Notes under the pieces: model-generated
What the model saw: the letters and a program-made list of their open reading frames with translations, nothing else
What the model was told of the DNA's origin: nothing
The model's database searches: none
Shown here: positions 9,552 to 18,664 of the stretch, one piece after another
How positions within the stretch are numbered: position 1 is the stretch's first letter
Layout of the letters: each line of letters opens with the position of its first letter
Translations under genes and position numbers: made by a program
Assembly: GCA_964370815.1 (NCBI GenBank)
Contig: CAYJKQ010000011.1
Span: 15,622-79,621 of the forward strand
DNA length: 64,000 bases
Origin: UBA12087 sp964370815
Lineage (GTDB): Bacteria; Chloroflexota; Anaerolineae; Anaerolineales; Villigracilaceae
Direction of reading: 5' to 3'

Positions 9552-10997
9552 ATGAAAACGATATTAATCCTCCTGGATCATGGGTTGGCACATGCTTATT
9601 TCTTTGAGACCGACCTGGCGCAGCAATTGACCCGCAACAGGTTGCGCCTGGTGTTCCTTGTTCCGGAGAATATGCAAGGTTTGCTTCAGCAGAAATACCC
9701 CGGGGAGAATCTCATCTTTGAATCGATGCGCGAGAAGGAAATATCTGCCTACCGCAAGGCGCACCAGGAGGGAATCCAGGAATTGTATGAATATGTGCGC
9801 CGGGTTGGCATGTCTGGCAAGGGACCACTATCCTACGTGGATACAGCCAAACACCGCAAGGAGTTTGAGGCACGTGGACGGCGCAAGTGGCAGTTGATCC
9901 TGCTGCGCCCGTTCATTCAGCTTATGCGCCGGTCGCAAACGGTACGGAATGCTTTTCGTCGATATTTTCAAGACCGGTTTTCACCGGACTTGTATGCCGA
10001 CCTGTTCGACAAATATCAACCTGAACTGGTGGTTTCAAATATGGCTGGCTGGCGCATGGACCAATACCTGCTGCGCGAGGCCAACCGGCGTGGCATCGCC
10101 ACGGCAGTGGTGATCGTCGGTTGGGATAATCCCAGCAGCCAGGGTCTGCCCGGCGCAGATATTGATCATTTCAACGTCTGGTCCGAGATCCAGAAGCATG
10201 AGCTGGTGACATCTTCTGATATAGTGCCAGACAGCATCCATGTGGGTGGGATGCCTCTCTTTGACAGCTATATCAACCGCAAATGGGTAATCCCCCGCCA
10301 TGAATATTTCGAGATTCACGGGTTGGATCCCAATAAAAAACTGATCGCTTTTGCTGCTACCGGATTGAATTTTTCACCCAACTCACATATGATCAAGGCC
10401 CTGGCGGAGCTGGTTGGTAACCAGCAATTGAGTCAACCCTGCCAGTTATTGATCCGCCTACACCCCAACCACTTTAAGAATGTGCCGCGTTACAAGCGTG
10501 AAGCCGAGGCAATCCATGAATTGGCCAGGCGCTACCCGCATATTCATATTGTGGAGCCGCGTGAAATGCCTGGTGATCTGGAGCGGTATGCAGGTGAAGA
10601 TTACCCGGAGAAAGCCTCCATGATGGCTCATTGTGATGTCCTTGTGACACTATATTCCACCATGGTGGTGGAGGTAGCCATCCAGGACAAACCGATCGTG
10701 AATGCCTGCCTGCCCACCAACGAAGGTTATGGAGATGATTTTTGGGTGCCTATTCTGGATGTGCCCATGTTCCCGACTTCAAGACGGGTCAATGCCAGTG
10801 GTGCTGGCAGGCTGGCCCGCAGCAAAGATGAGCTGCAGCAAATCCTTAGCGCTTACCTGCTTGACCCAACCCTGGATGCAGACCAGCGCCACCAATTCCT
10901 TCTGCAGGAACTGACTTTTTTGAATGGAGAAGCCACCACCAGGACCGCGAAATTTCTTTTGGACCTGGTAAATCTTCCCCATCAATACATCAAGTGA
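9552..10997 (+). CDS. Large GT-B-like surface carbohydrate biosynthesis protein
   Basis: Soluble 481-residue protein of the same loose group as the products at 2016 and 24218. The C-terminal half holds LLIRLHPNHF (R302, H304), HIHIVEPREMPGD and CDVLVTLYSTMVVEVAIQDKP (361-381), comparable to the donor-site region of CDP-glycerol/capsule-type transferases. The N-terminal half starts MKTILILLDHGLAHAYFFE and contains VVIVGWDNPSSQGLPGADID. ATG 9552 follows a 27-base gap. Likely a transferase acting on a nonulosonate or on phosphate-linked units; function unproven. Confidence 0.65.
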   Translation: MKTILILLDHGLAHAYFFETDLAQQLTRNRLRLVFLVPENMQGLLQQKYPGENLIFESMREKEISAYRKAHQEGIQELYEYVRRVGMSGKGPLSYVDTAKHRKEFEARGRRKWQLILLRPFIQLMRRSQTVRNAFRRYFQDRFSPDLYADLFDKYQPELVVSNMAGWRMDQYLLREANRRGIATAVVIVGWDNPSSQGLPGADIDHFNVWSEIQKHELVTSSDIVPDSIHVGGMPLFDSYINRKWVIPRHEYFEIHGLDPNKKLIAFAATGLNFSPNSHMIKALAELVGNQQLSQPCQLLIRLHPNHFKNVPRYKREAEAIHELARRYPHIHIVEPREMPGDLERYAGEDYPEKASMMAHCDVLVTLYSTMVVEVAIQDKPIVNACLPTNEGYGDDFWVPILDVPMFPTSRRVNASGAGRLARSKDELQQILSAYLLDPTLDADQRHQFLLQELTFLNGEATTRTAKFLLDLVNLPHQYIK

Positions 10998-11007
10998 GGA
11001 ACCATAA

Positions 11008-12735
11008 ATGAATGAAAAAATAAAATCTCTCTTTGTCTCCCCGGATCTTTCGATCCTGGCTGCAATGGACGTTATCGAAAATGCTCCCCCGCATTCAGGC
11101 ATCTCCGGCATTGCCATTGTTGTAGATCCTGAAAATCATCTGTTGGGTGTGGTTACCGATGGGGATATTCGCTCGGCTATATTGCACAAGATCAGCCTGG
11201 ATGGAAAAGTATCTTCCATCATGACAAAAGATCCCATAACCGTAGCCAGTCATGCCAACTTGATGCACATGTATCAAGAGGCTATGGACCTGCTTAAAGG
11301 TCGCACACGCATGCTGGATCGCGCCGCTGGCAAGATCCTGGTCATTGACGAGGAGCGCCGGGTGGAGGATATCGTTTCGCTGCTCTCCTTGTGGCAGCAA
11401 GCCGATATCAAGACCAAGAAAGTGGCAGTGCTGGGATTGGGTTTTGTAGGGTTGACCCTGGCAGTGGTCCTGGCGGATGCCGGATTCCAAGTTTTGGGCA
11501 TCGAGTCCCAAAAATCGGTGGTTGAAATGCTCAGAAAGAGCACCCCCCATTTTTACGAAGCCGGGCTTGCCAACCAGTTGCGCGCCCATATCGGCAGGAA
11601 TCTGGAGGTTGAGAACAAGCTGACCGATAGTTCCTGCGATGTGTACATTGTCTCGGTTGGCACCCCCATTGATGAGAACCACCAACCCGTCATGGGCTTT
11701 GTGGAAGAAGCCTGCCGAGCCATTGGGAGGGTCATGAAATCCGGCGATACCATCATGCTGCGCTCGACAGTGCCGGTTGGAACAACCCGCAATGTCTGTT
11801 TACCCATCCTGGAACAGGAATCGGGTCTGGCGGCTGGTCGCGACTTTTCCCTTGTTTTCGCCCCGGAAAGAACTGTGGCTGGCAAGGCTTTGAAAGAGCT
11901 GCGCGCCCTGCCCCAGATCATCGGTGCATTGGACAGCCAGGGGGCGGAAGTGGCTACTGCCATGTATCGTGAGATCACCCCGACCATTATCAACTTGGAT
12001 TCCATTGAAGAAGCCGAGATGGTCAAGCTTGTCAATAATACTTTTCGGGATACCATCTTTGCATTTTCCAATGAAGTTGCCCTGGTGTGTGACAGTTATA
12101 ACCTGGACGCCATCAAGGTCATCACAGCCGCCAATGAAGGCTACCCCCGTGATCCCGTGCCGCTGCCAAGCCCGGGTGTGGGTGGGGTTTGTTTGAAGAA
12201 AGATCCCTACCTGCTGCAGGTGTCCGCACAGGCTAAGAACATTGAAACGACCATCCTGGGGCGTAGCCGGATCGTTAATGAATATATGCCCATGCATGTT
12301 TACCAGAAATTTGCACGTTTCTGTGCCAGGAATGGGATTAAATTGTCGGAAGCGCGTGTCTTCATAGCCGGTTTTGCCTTCAAGGGCTGGCCGGAAACCT
12401 CGGATATGCGCGATTCACCCACGCTGGAATTGGTCAGATTGCTGAACAAGGCTGGCGTGAGGATCGTTGGATTTGACCCGGTCGTCAAGCTGGAAAACCT
12501 GGATATGCTGGAAGGCATCCAGAGTGTCTCATTGGAAGATGGATTCAAGGATGCGGATGCCATTTTTATCATGAACAATCATCCCTCCTACGAAGATTGG
12601 AGCCTGATATCCCTATTGGAGACGATGAAGAAACCCGGACTGTTCGTGGATGGCTGGTCCATGTTCCGCATGGATGAGATCGTGCATGTGGAGGGGATCA
12701 ATTATAGTTCGGTCAGCAAGGATTGGTGGGAGTAA
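11008..12735 (+). CDS. CBS-domain fused UDP-sugar (HexNAc) 6-dehydrogenase
   Basis: A 575-residue fusion. Residues 1 to about 130 are a pair of CBS modules (IAIVVDPENHLLGVVTDGDIR at 36-55, MTKDPITVASHANL, KILVIDEERRVEDIVSLLSLW). From about 137 a complete UDP-glucose/GDP-mannose/UDP-ManNAc dehydrogenase follows: NAD loop GLGFVG at 143-148, SVGTPID at 216-222, RSTVPVGTT, FAPERT at 285-290, KLVNNTFRD with K340 and N344, and catalytic Cys395 in GGVCLKKDP. The dehydrogenase should oxidise C6 of a UDP-sugar to the uronate with 2 NAD+. The CBS pair normally binds adenine nucleotides and may act as allosteric sensor; in glycan loci CBS pairs are more often fused to nucleotidyltransferases. ATG 11008 begins 10 bases after the previous stop. 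Confidence 0.9.
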   Translation: MNEKIKSLFVSPDLSILAAMDVIENAPPHSGISGIAIVVDPENHLLGVVTDGDIRSAILHKISLDGKVSSIMTKDPITVASHANLMHMYQEAMDLLKGRTRMLDRAAGKILVIDEERRVEDIVSLLSLWQQADIKTKKVAVLGLGFVGLTLAVVLADAGFQVLGIESQKSVVEMLRKSTPHFYEAGLANQLRAHIGRNLEVENKLTDSSCDVYIVSVGTPIDENHQPVMGFVEEACRAIGRVMKSGDTIMLRSTVPVGTTRNVCLPILEQESGLAAGRDFSLVFAPERTVAGKALKELRALPQIIGALDSQGAEVATAMYREITPTIINLDSIEEAEMVKLVNNTFRDTIFAFSNEVALVCDSYNLDAIKVITAANEGYPRDPVPLPSPGVGGVCLKKDPYLLQVSAQAKNIETTILGRSRIVNEYMPMHVYQKFARFCARNGIKLSEARVFIAGFAFKGWPETSDMRDSPTLELVRLLNKAGVRIVGFDPVVKLENLDMLEGIQSVSLEDGFKDADAIFIMNNHPSYEDWSLISLLETMKKPGLFVDGWSMFRMDEIVHVEGINYSSVSKDWWE

Positions 12736-12743
12736 ACAGGCAG

Positions 12744-13847
12744 ATGTTGCCCATGTCTGTTACCTCTGTTTTCGTGGTCATCCTGGCTGGTGGTCAGGGC
12801 ACGCGTCTCTGGCCGATCAGCCGGAAAGCGCACCCCAAACAATTTTTGGATCTGACGGGAAATGGACGAAGCCTGCTCCAGGAGACAGTGCGCAGAGCGT
12901 TGGAATTAACAGGTTCCATTCGCCAGGTGTTGGTGCTGACCCAGTCTGCCCATGCCAGCCTGGTGCGTGAACAGGTGGCTGCCTTACCGGAAGAAAACCT
13001 GTTGATAGAACCGGTGGGTCGCAATACTGCCAGCAGCCTGGGATTGGCAGCTGTTTCTCTTTCACAAGAATTGGGTAGTCCGGGATCTTCCAGTGCTGTC
13101 ATGCTGACCCTGCCGGTTGACCACATGTTTAAAGATGAAGAACCCTGGTACAAAGCTGTACGAATAGCGATTGATGTTGCCAGGCAGACGAACAGTCTGG
13201 TAGCCATAGGACTCCAGCCGAGCTATCCCGCCACCGGTTTTGGATACCAGCATCTGGGTGACACAATAGACCTGGATCTACCGTTGGCGGTGCATACCAT
13301 CCAGGAATTTGTCGAGAAGCCTTCCAAAGAGGTGGCACAGACCTTTCTTGAGAGTGGTCAATACCTGTGGAATACGGGTACGTATGCCTGGAAGGTGGAT
13401 GTTTTTTTGGCTGCGCTTGAACTACATGCTCCGCAATTATTCTCCGATCTTAGGTCGCTTGGCAGCCCGCTGGATGCAGCCTTATTGACCAAGGTCTACC
13501 CGACTTTCGCCAACATCTCGGTCGACCGTGCTGTAATGGAAAAAGCGGAAAATGTGCTGACAGTACGGGCGAATTTTGAAAGGATCGATGTCGGTTCACT
13601 GGGGTCGTTGTCCGAGATCTGGCAGTCCGATGCCAAGGGAAATGTCAGTATGGGCCAGGTGTTCGCCCAGGACAGTCAGGACAACATTGTTTACAGCGAT
13701 CATGGACTGGTCACATTGCTGGGGGTAAAAGATCTGATCGTGATCAGGGCAGGTGAGATCATCCTGGTTTGCCCGAAGGATAAAGCTCAGGAGATCAAGA
13801 ATGTTGTCGCTGAATTAACCCGGCGTGGACAGGAAGCGTACTTATAA
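12744..13847 (+). CDS. manC: Mannose-1-phosphate guanylyltransferase
   Basis: Makes GDP-mannose from mannose-1-phosphate and GTP. The pyrophosphorylase motif LAGGQGTRLWPISRKAHPKQ is intact, and FVEKP and the VDRAVMEKA segment are present. At 367 aa it is the short form with no fused phosphomannose isomerase cupin. The start is uncertain: TTG 12723 would overlap the previous gene by 13 bases, while ATG 12744 has GGGAG at 12728-12732 and is preferred; ATG 12753 is possible. It supplies GDP-mannose or derived deoxy sugars to the transferases around it. Confidence 0.9.
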   Translation: MLPMSVTSVFVVILAGGQGTRLWPISRKAHPKQFLDLTGNGRSLLQETVRRALELTGSIRQVLVLTQSAHASLVREQVAALPEENLLIEPVGRNTASSLGLAAVSLSQELGSPGSSSAVMLTLPVDHMFKDEEPWYKAVRIAIDVARQTNSLVAIGLQPSYPATGFGYQHLGDTIDLDLPLAVHTIQEFVEKPSKEVAQTFLESGQYLWNTGTYAWKVDVFLAALELHAPQLFSDLRSLGSPLDAALLTKVYPTFANISVDRAVMEKAENVLTVRANFERIDVGSLGSLSEIWQSDAKGNVSMGQVFAQDSQDNIVYSDHGLVTLLGVKDLIVIRAGEIILVCPKDKAQEIKNVVAELTRRGQEAYL

Positions 13848-13848
13848 A

Positions 13849-14598
13849 ATGATGGGAGTTCAAGGAAAATTGGAAACAAAGTTGGTGCGGGCTGTGCTGT
13901 TCGATTGGGATGGAACCCTGGTGAATTCGCTGGATGTCAAAATTCGCAATGCTGGCATATTGTTTCATCAACGTTTTAACCTTTCTCCCGGGCAGGTGGA
14001 AAAGGCTTACCGGGTTCATTCGGGCATTCCGCGCCGCCAGTTGTTCGATACCATCCTGACAGACCTGGGAAAATCCGCGCTGAATGACGAGGAATTTTCT
14101 TTACTCAGCCAGGTATTCTCAGATGCGAACCGGGACACCTTACAGGATCGCTCAATACAAGGTTTGATACCAGCAGCAACCCCGTTGATTCTTGAGAAAT
14201 TGTTTCAAATAGGCTGCCTGTTGTTTGTCTCCAGTTCTGCCGCGACAGATGAGATCAAGGATATAGCAGGAAACCTGGGGCTGGCTGATTATTTTTTTAG
14301 ATCGGGTGGAGATATCTTTGGTTCACATCCCGGTTTCAATAAGGGCAGTCAGCATGTTGAATATATCTGCGCCTCGCATAATTTAGGTGTGGATGAGCTT
14401 GTGTTCGTGGGTGATGACCCGGCTGATATCCGCCTGGGTCAGGCTGCCGGAGTTTTCACCATCGCACGGGCAGGCACGTATTCTTCTGCCACCCTACAAA
14501 CCTATAAACCGGATGCCATTATTAAATCTTTGGATGAATTGACCACTTTACCCGGGATTTCTTTTGTGAAATTTGCCAGGCAAAACCTTGCAGATTGA
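13849..14598 (+). CDS. HAD-family phosphatase
   Basis: Haloacid-dehalogenase hydrolase, 249 aa from ATG 13849 (one base after the manC stop; ATG 13852 is also possible). Motif I is VLFDWDGTLVNS, motif II lies in LFVSSSAATDE, and motif IV is FVGDDPADIRLGQAAG, so all catalytic Asp residues are present. In a nonulosonate locus a HAD enzyme could dephosphorylate the 9-phosphate intermediate or a sugar-1-phosphate. No aminoglycoside or GmhB-type hallmark was seen, so the substrate is open. Confidence 0.85.
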   Translation: MMGVQGKLETKLVRAVLFDWDGTLVNSLDVKIRNAGILFHQRFNLSPGQVEKAYRVHSGIPRRQLFDTILTDLGKSALNDEEFSLLSQVFSDANRDTLQDRSIQGLIPAATPLILEKLFQIGCLLFVSSSAATDEIKDIAGNLGLADYFFRSGGDIFGSHPGFNKGSQHVEYICASHNLGVDELVFVGDDPADIRLGQAAGVFTIARAGTYSSATLQTYKPDAIIKSLDELTTLPGISFVKFARQNLAD

Positions 14599-14733
14599 AC
14601 TTCAACTATTAATGGAAAATGGATGAATTATCAATTAAAAGGGAGCAGGAGGGGGTGGTGGTTATGAACACCACAACTATCACCTCCCTTCTTCCCCGAA
14701 TTTTAGGGAAGAAAAAAAAATTAAGGAGAGTAA

Positions 14734-15705
14734 ATGCAATTCAATACACCTGTAATTATTGCTGAGTTTTGTCAGAACCACAAAGGAGACCGGGAGCTGC
14801 TCTCGGATATGATCTGGGCAGCTGCTGAAGCCGGTGCCACCTTTGCCAAGATCCAATCCATGCTGGCGGACGATCTGACTTATCGTGAGAGATTTGAGAC
14901 CGGTGCATGGGACGGTGAACGCCAGGTCACCATCAAACGACCTTACCAACCAGAATATGATCGTCTCAAGCCGATGGATATGAGTGATGAGGATCATGTC
15001 TGGTTTGCCGAAGAATGCAGGCAGGCAGGTATCCAACCTCTCACCACGGTGTTCTCACGCTCACGTATTCCATTCATTGCAAGCTTGGGTTGGGAAGCTG
15101 TCAAGATCGCCAGTTATGATTGTGCCAGCCTGCCCATGCTGCAAGAGTTGAAAGATAATTTCAAACACCTCTTCATCTCTACCGGGGCAACCTATGACTC
15201 GGAGATCCAGCAGGCAGCCGACCTTTTGTTGGGTACCTCGTTCAGCTTCTTGCATGCGGTTACCATTTACCCCACCCCGTTGAACGAATTTCACCTGGCA
15301 CGCATGGAACATCTACGCCAGTTCACCGATTCGGTCGGTTTGAGTGATCACAGCCTGGTGGCACGCGATGGCATTAAAGCCTCCCTGGTGGCGCTCAGCC
15401 TGGGAGCTAATGTGATCGAACGGCATTTTTCAGTTCTGCCTGCCGATGCCACCAAAGACGGTCCGGTCTCAATTAACCCCAAGCAGCTTAAACAACTGGT
15501 GGATTTCAGCCTGATGCCCAAGGGAATCCAGGCAGAGATCGTGCACCTTGAAATCCCGGAGTACGAGCAGACCCTGGGTTTGAGCTCGCGCGACCTCAGC
15601 CCTGCTGAAGAACTCAACCGTGATTATTACCGCGGGCGTTTTGCCAGCCGGGTGGGCAAGGAGATCATCTACAACTGGGAAGACAAACCAGTCTTCCAAG
15701 ACTAG
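14734..15705 (+). CDS. neuB: NeuB-family nonulosonate synthase lacking a SAF domain (copy 2)
   Basis: PEP-dependent synthase of the NeuB family, 323 aa, with an AAGGAG ribosome site 8 bases before ATG 14734. Marks: IIAEFCQNHKGDRELL, EAGATFAKIQS, KIASYDCASLP, FISTGATYDSEIQ and ERH at 229-231. After about residue 265 the sequence is not a recognisable SAF domain (SSRDLSPAEELNRDYYRGRF only resembles its start), so it is shorter than copies 1 and 3. A cytidylyltransferase follows 58 bases later and is the obvious partner. The upstream gap of 135 bases breaks the otherwise tight operon and may hold an internal promoter. Confidence 0.9.
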   Translation: MQFNTPVIIAEFCQNHKGDRELLSDMIWAAAEAGATFAKIQSMLADDLTYRERFETGAWDGERQVTIKRPYQPEYDRLKPMDMSDEDHVWFAEECRQAGIQPLTTVFSRSRIPFIASLGWEAVKIASYDCASLPMLQELKDNFKHLFISTGATYDSEIQQAADLLLGTSFSFLHAVTIYPTPLNEFHLARMEHLRQFTDSVGLSDHSLVARDGIKASLVALSLGANVIERHFSVLPADATKDGPVSINPKQLKQLVDFSLMPKGIQAEIVHLEIPEYEQTLGLSSRDLSPAEELNRDYYRGRFASRVGKEIIYNWEDKPVFQD

Positions 15706-15763
15706 GATACGGAAAGAAAAAATATAAGTAAACAGATATACTTAACTATTCAAGGAATGTAGG

Positions 15764-16489
15764 ATGACTGAAATGAGCAAACCCAAAATTTTAGGCGTGA
15801 TCCCTGCCCGCGGGGGTTCAAAATCTGTGCCCCACAAGAATCTGGCACCCCTGAATGGCAAACCGATGATGGTTTACACGATCGAGGCAGCCCAGAACAG
15901 TCAGTTGATGACCCATTTTGTGGTCTCATCTGAAGATGAGAAGATCATCCAGGTTGCCCGCCAGTATGGAGCACCAGCGCCTTTTATCCGTCCGGCGGAA
16001 TTTGCAACAGATGAAGCTCCCAGCCTGCCGGTCGTGCAGCATGCTGTCCGCGAAATGGAATCCAGATTGGACATCGTTTTTGATTATGTTGTCATGTTGC
16101 AAGCCACTTCCCCGTTGCGGACCGGGGCTGATATTGATACCGCCCTGGAGAAACTGATCCGCACCGGGGCAGATTCGGTGGTTAGTGTAGTGCGCATTGC
16201 CCATCATCACCCGGCTCGCATGCGATTTATAGAAGACGACCTTCTGGTGCAATTGCCGATGGGCGAGCAAAAGGAATTGCAACGCCGCCAGGATCTGCCC
16301 CCGGTCTACATCCGCAATGGTGCTATTTTCGCCACCAGGCGTGAGGTGGTCATGGAGAAGAACAGTTTCCTGGGCAAGGTCAGCCGCCCGTATCTCATGC
16401 CTGAAAGCCGTTCGGCCAACGTGGATACAAAATTTGACTTCCTGGTGGTGGAAGTGATGATGCAGCACCCGGAAAAAGTGGAAGATTAA
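15764..16489 (+). CDS. neuA: Acylneuraminate cytidylyltransferase (NeuA-like)
   Basis: Activates a nonulosonate as its CMP derivative. The P-loop-like N-terminal motif is VIPARGGSKSVPHKNLAPL, followed by VVSSEDEKIIQVA, MLQATSPLRTGADID and YIRNGAIFATRREV. Length 241 aa is typical for the catalytic domain alone. It directly follows NeuB copy 2, so the pair probably makes one CMP-nonulosonate. AAGGA upstream supports ATG 15764, with ATG 15773 as alternative. Confidence 0.92.
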   Translation: MTEMSKPKILGVIPARGGSKSVPHKNLAPLNGKPMMVYTIEAAQNSQLMTHFVVSSEDEKIIQVARQYGAPAPFIRPAEFATDEAPSLPVVQHAVREMESRLDIVFDYVVMLQATSPLRTGADIDTALEKLIRTGADSVVSVVRIAHHHPARMRFIEDDLLVQLPMGEQKELQRRQDLPPVYIRNGAIFATRREVVMEKNSFLGKVSRPYLMPESRSANVDTKFDFLVVEVMMQHPEKVED

Positions 16490-16531
16490 GAGCTCCGCCC
16501 GGAAGGGCAGCAGGTAATAATTAAGGAAATC

Positions 16532-17485
16532 ATGCGTAAAGGTCAAAATCCAGCAAAATCAGTCGACCAGGTTGTCAAACCTCAGCGGATCACCGTTGCC
16601 CTGCTGAATTACATCCCTTTCCTTTCCGGTTTCTATACAGAAGCATTGGACGTTCTCAAAATCAGCCTTTCTTCCATGCGCAACCATGCAGGGCTGCCGT
16701 TCGACTTGCTGGTCTTTGATAATGGGTCGTGTGATGAAGTTCGCGATTTTCTGGCTGCAGAAAGATCAGCTGGGCGAATTCAATACCTGCTGCTTTCTGA
16801 AAAGAATATCGGCAAAGGTGGAGCCTGGAACATCATCTTTGCTGGTTCTCCGGGGGAGATCATCTCTTATACAGATAGCGATGTTCTTTTTTATCCGAAC
16901 TGGTTAAGCCGTTCGGTGGAGATACTGGAGACGTTCCCCAATGTTGGCATGGTGACAGCCCGGCCCTTTCGCACCAATTTGGAGCTTTACCAGGCAACGC
17001 TGGAGTGGGCGCGCGGCGATGGATCCGTAAAACTGGAATCCGGTCAATTCATTCCGTGGGAAACTTTTTGGGAATTCAATCTCTCTCTCGGGCAGGAAGA
17101 GTCAATCAACAGGGATCTGTACGCTTCCAGCCTGGATTGGCGGATAACCTACAAGGGGCTGACAGCTTTTGTGGGAGCGTCACACTGGCAATTTACTGCA
17201 TATAAATCTGTGTTACAGCAATTCATCCCCTTTGATATGGATAAACCGATGGGGCAGGTCCGGCAGCTGGATCAACGCCTTAATGCCAGTGGTCTGCTGC
17301 GCCTGATGGTTTCCGACCCTTTGACCATGAATCTCTCGAATTCGGTCGATTTTGTCAAAGGCGATAATCCGATTCCCAGTGCCAGCAGACTAACTTCAGG
17401 CACGACACGTTTTGTGAACCTGCCTTTTATCAAAAAAATATTACTGGCAATATATGACCAGATCTTTAAATGGTATTATGTTTAG
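16532..17485 (+). CDS. Glycosyltransferase family 2
   Basis: GT-A enzyme of 317 aa. A nucleotide-binding strand ITVALLNYIPF is followed by LLVFDNGSCDEVRDFL and the metal-binding SYTDSDVLFYPNWL (DxD variant DSD). The second half is probably the acceptor domain. The start ATG 16532 is preceded by AAGGA. Donor unknown; the position next to a neuBA pair makes a nonulosonate-containing acceptor plausible. Confidence 0.85.
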   Translation: MRKGQNPAKSVDQVVKPQRITVALLNYIPFLSGFYTEALDVLKISLSSMRNHAGLPFDLLVFDNGSCDEVRDFLAAERSAGRIQYLLLSEKNIGKGGAWNIIFAGSPGEIISYTDSDVLFYPNWLSRSVEILETFPNVGMVTARPFRTNLELYQATLEWARGDGSVKLESGQFIPWETFWEFNLSLGQEESINRDLYASSLDWRITYKGLTAFVGASHWQFTAYKSVLQQFIPFDMDKPMGQVRQLDQRLNASGLLRLMVSDPLTMNLSNSVDFVKGDNPIPSASRLTSGTTRFVNLPFIKKILLAIYDQIFKWYYV

Positions 17486-17589
17486 AAATAGTTTTTATTC
17501 AGCGATGATGATCTTTGGATAACCCCAGGTCTTCCCCTAATTATTGAGAAGATACTTAATAAAAAGAGCAGACATTTTAGGAGTATTTT

Positions 17590-18603
17590 ATGGGACAGGA
17601 TAATACTGAATTTGCAGAAAAATATATAAGGGAACTGGAGGAAGTTGCCTGTAATGCCTGTGGATCGTTGGAGCAGGAATTAGTCGCAAATCGTGAACGC
17701 TTTGGATTGCCGCTGCGGACAGTCATCTGTAAGAATTGCGGGTTAATATACATCAATCCACGTCCAACCAAGGAAATGTATGCGGAGTTCTACAAGAGTG
17801 ATTATCGCAAAGCAGTTTCCGGTTCTGACGAAGGCGATGACGCTCAATTTCAGAAGGAATTTAATTTTGCCAGTTACGCCAGCCTGCCAGTCCTTAAGAA
17901 GTTTCTTCCAGATTGGTCGCCAAAAACAATCATGGAATTAGGCAGCAGTTATGGTGGTGTGTTATCCGCTCATCTTCAGAATTACCCCGGGAGTATTGGC
18001 TTCGGAGTCGAACCATTGCTCAAGATTGGAGAGTATGCCCGTCAGCGTACCGGGGCGACAATATACACCAGTCTCTTCGAAGATTACAAGCCGGAAAGCA
18101 GATATGACCTGGTCATCCTTTCACGCACCCTGAACCACACCCTGGACCCGAAGGAGAACCTGACCAAAGTAGGACGCATGTTGACTGAAAATGGCATATT
18201 TGCGCTCATTCTTCAGGACCCGATCTCCAACACCATTCATATCCCCTTCGAACGGGTGACCGAGATGACACACCCGTATATGTTCACGATCGAAAGTATC
18301 AAATATCTGCTGGGATTATCGGGACTGGAAGTGGTCGGGGTACAGGATGAGTATATCGATGCACGCCGGATGACCCGGCGCGATTACCGCAAACTATCCT
18401 TCGGGTACATGGTCGTGTTGTCGCGGCTCCAGAAACAGGGGCAGGTAATTGATAATAAACCGGACTACCACGAAATTTTGGAGCGTATTCGCGCCAACCA
18501 GAAAGCCTGTCTGGAGCATGGTGATTTTATTGACCGCTGGCGAAAACCTACAGTATTGATGCGCGCCTACCGCAAAGCGCTGAATCTGGCTGGATTGTGG
18601 TAA
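17590..18603 (+). CDS. Class I SAM methyltransferase with N-terminal zinc ribbon
   Basis: A 337-residue enzyme of the group that methylates NDP-sugars or glycans. The N-terminal Cys quartet C21-x2-C24 and C47-x2-C50 (ACNACGS, VICKNCGLIYINPRPT) is the putative zinc-binding domain of C-methyltransferases such as TylC3/NovU relatives. The SAM site is IMELGSSYGGVLSAHL, and LVILSRTLNHTLDPKENL is motif IV-like. The next gene encodes a second enzyme of the same design. It could place a methyl branch on a deoxy sugar; O-methylation is also possible. Confidence 0.85.
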   Translation: MGQDNTEFAEKYIRELEEVACNACGSLEQELVANRERFGLPLRTVICKNCGLIYINPRPTKEMYAEFYKSDYRKAVSGSDEGDDAQFQKEFNFASYASLPVLKKFLPDWSPKTIMELGSSYGGVLSAHLQNYPGSIGFGVEPLLKIGEYARQRTGATIYTSLFEDYKPESRYDLVILSRTLNHTLDPKENLTKVGRMLTENGIFALILQDPISNTIHIPFERVTEMTHPYMFTIESIKYLLGLSGLEVVGVQDEYIDARRMTRRDYRKLSFGYMVVLSRLQKQGQVIDNKPDYHEILERIRANQKACLEHGDFIDRWRKPTVLMRAYRKALNLAGLW

Positions 18604-18664
18604 TAATAGACTTAAATATATCTCATTACCAACAGGATCTGAAAAAAAGTCCAATTGAGAATTT

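Noticed and set aside
14640..14700. Hairpin GTGGTG...CACCAC before NeuB copy 2
   Set aside because: Only six base pairs with an imperfect extension and no T-run; too weak to call a terminator or regulator.
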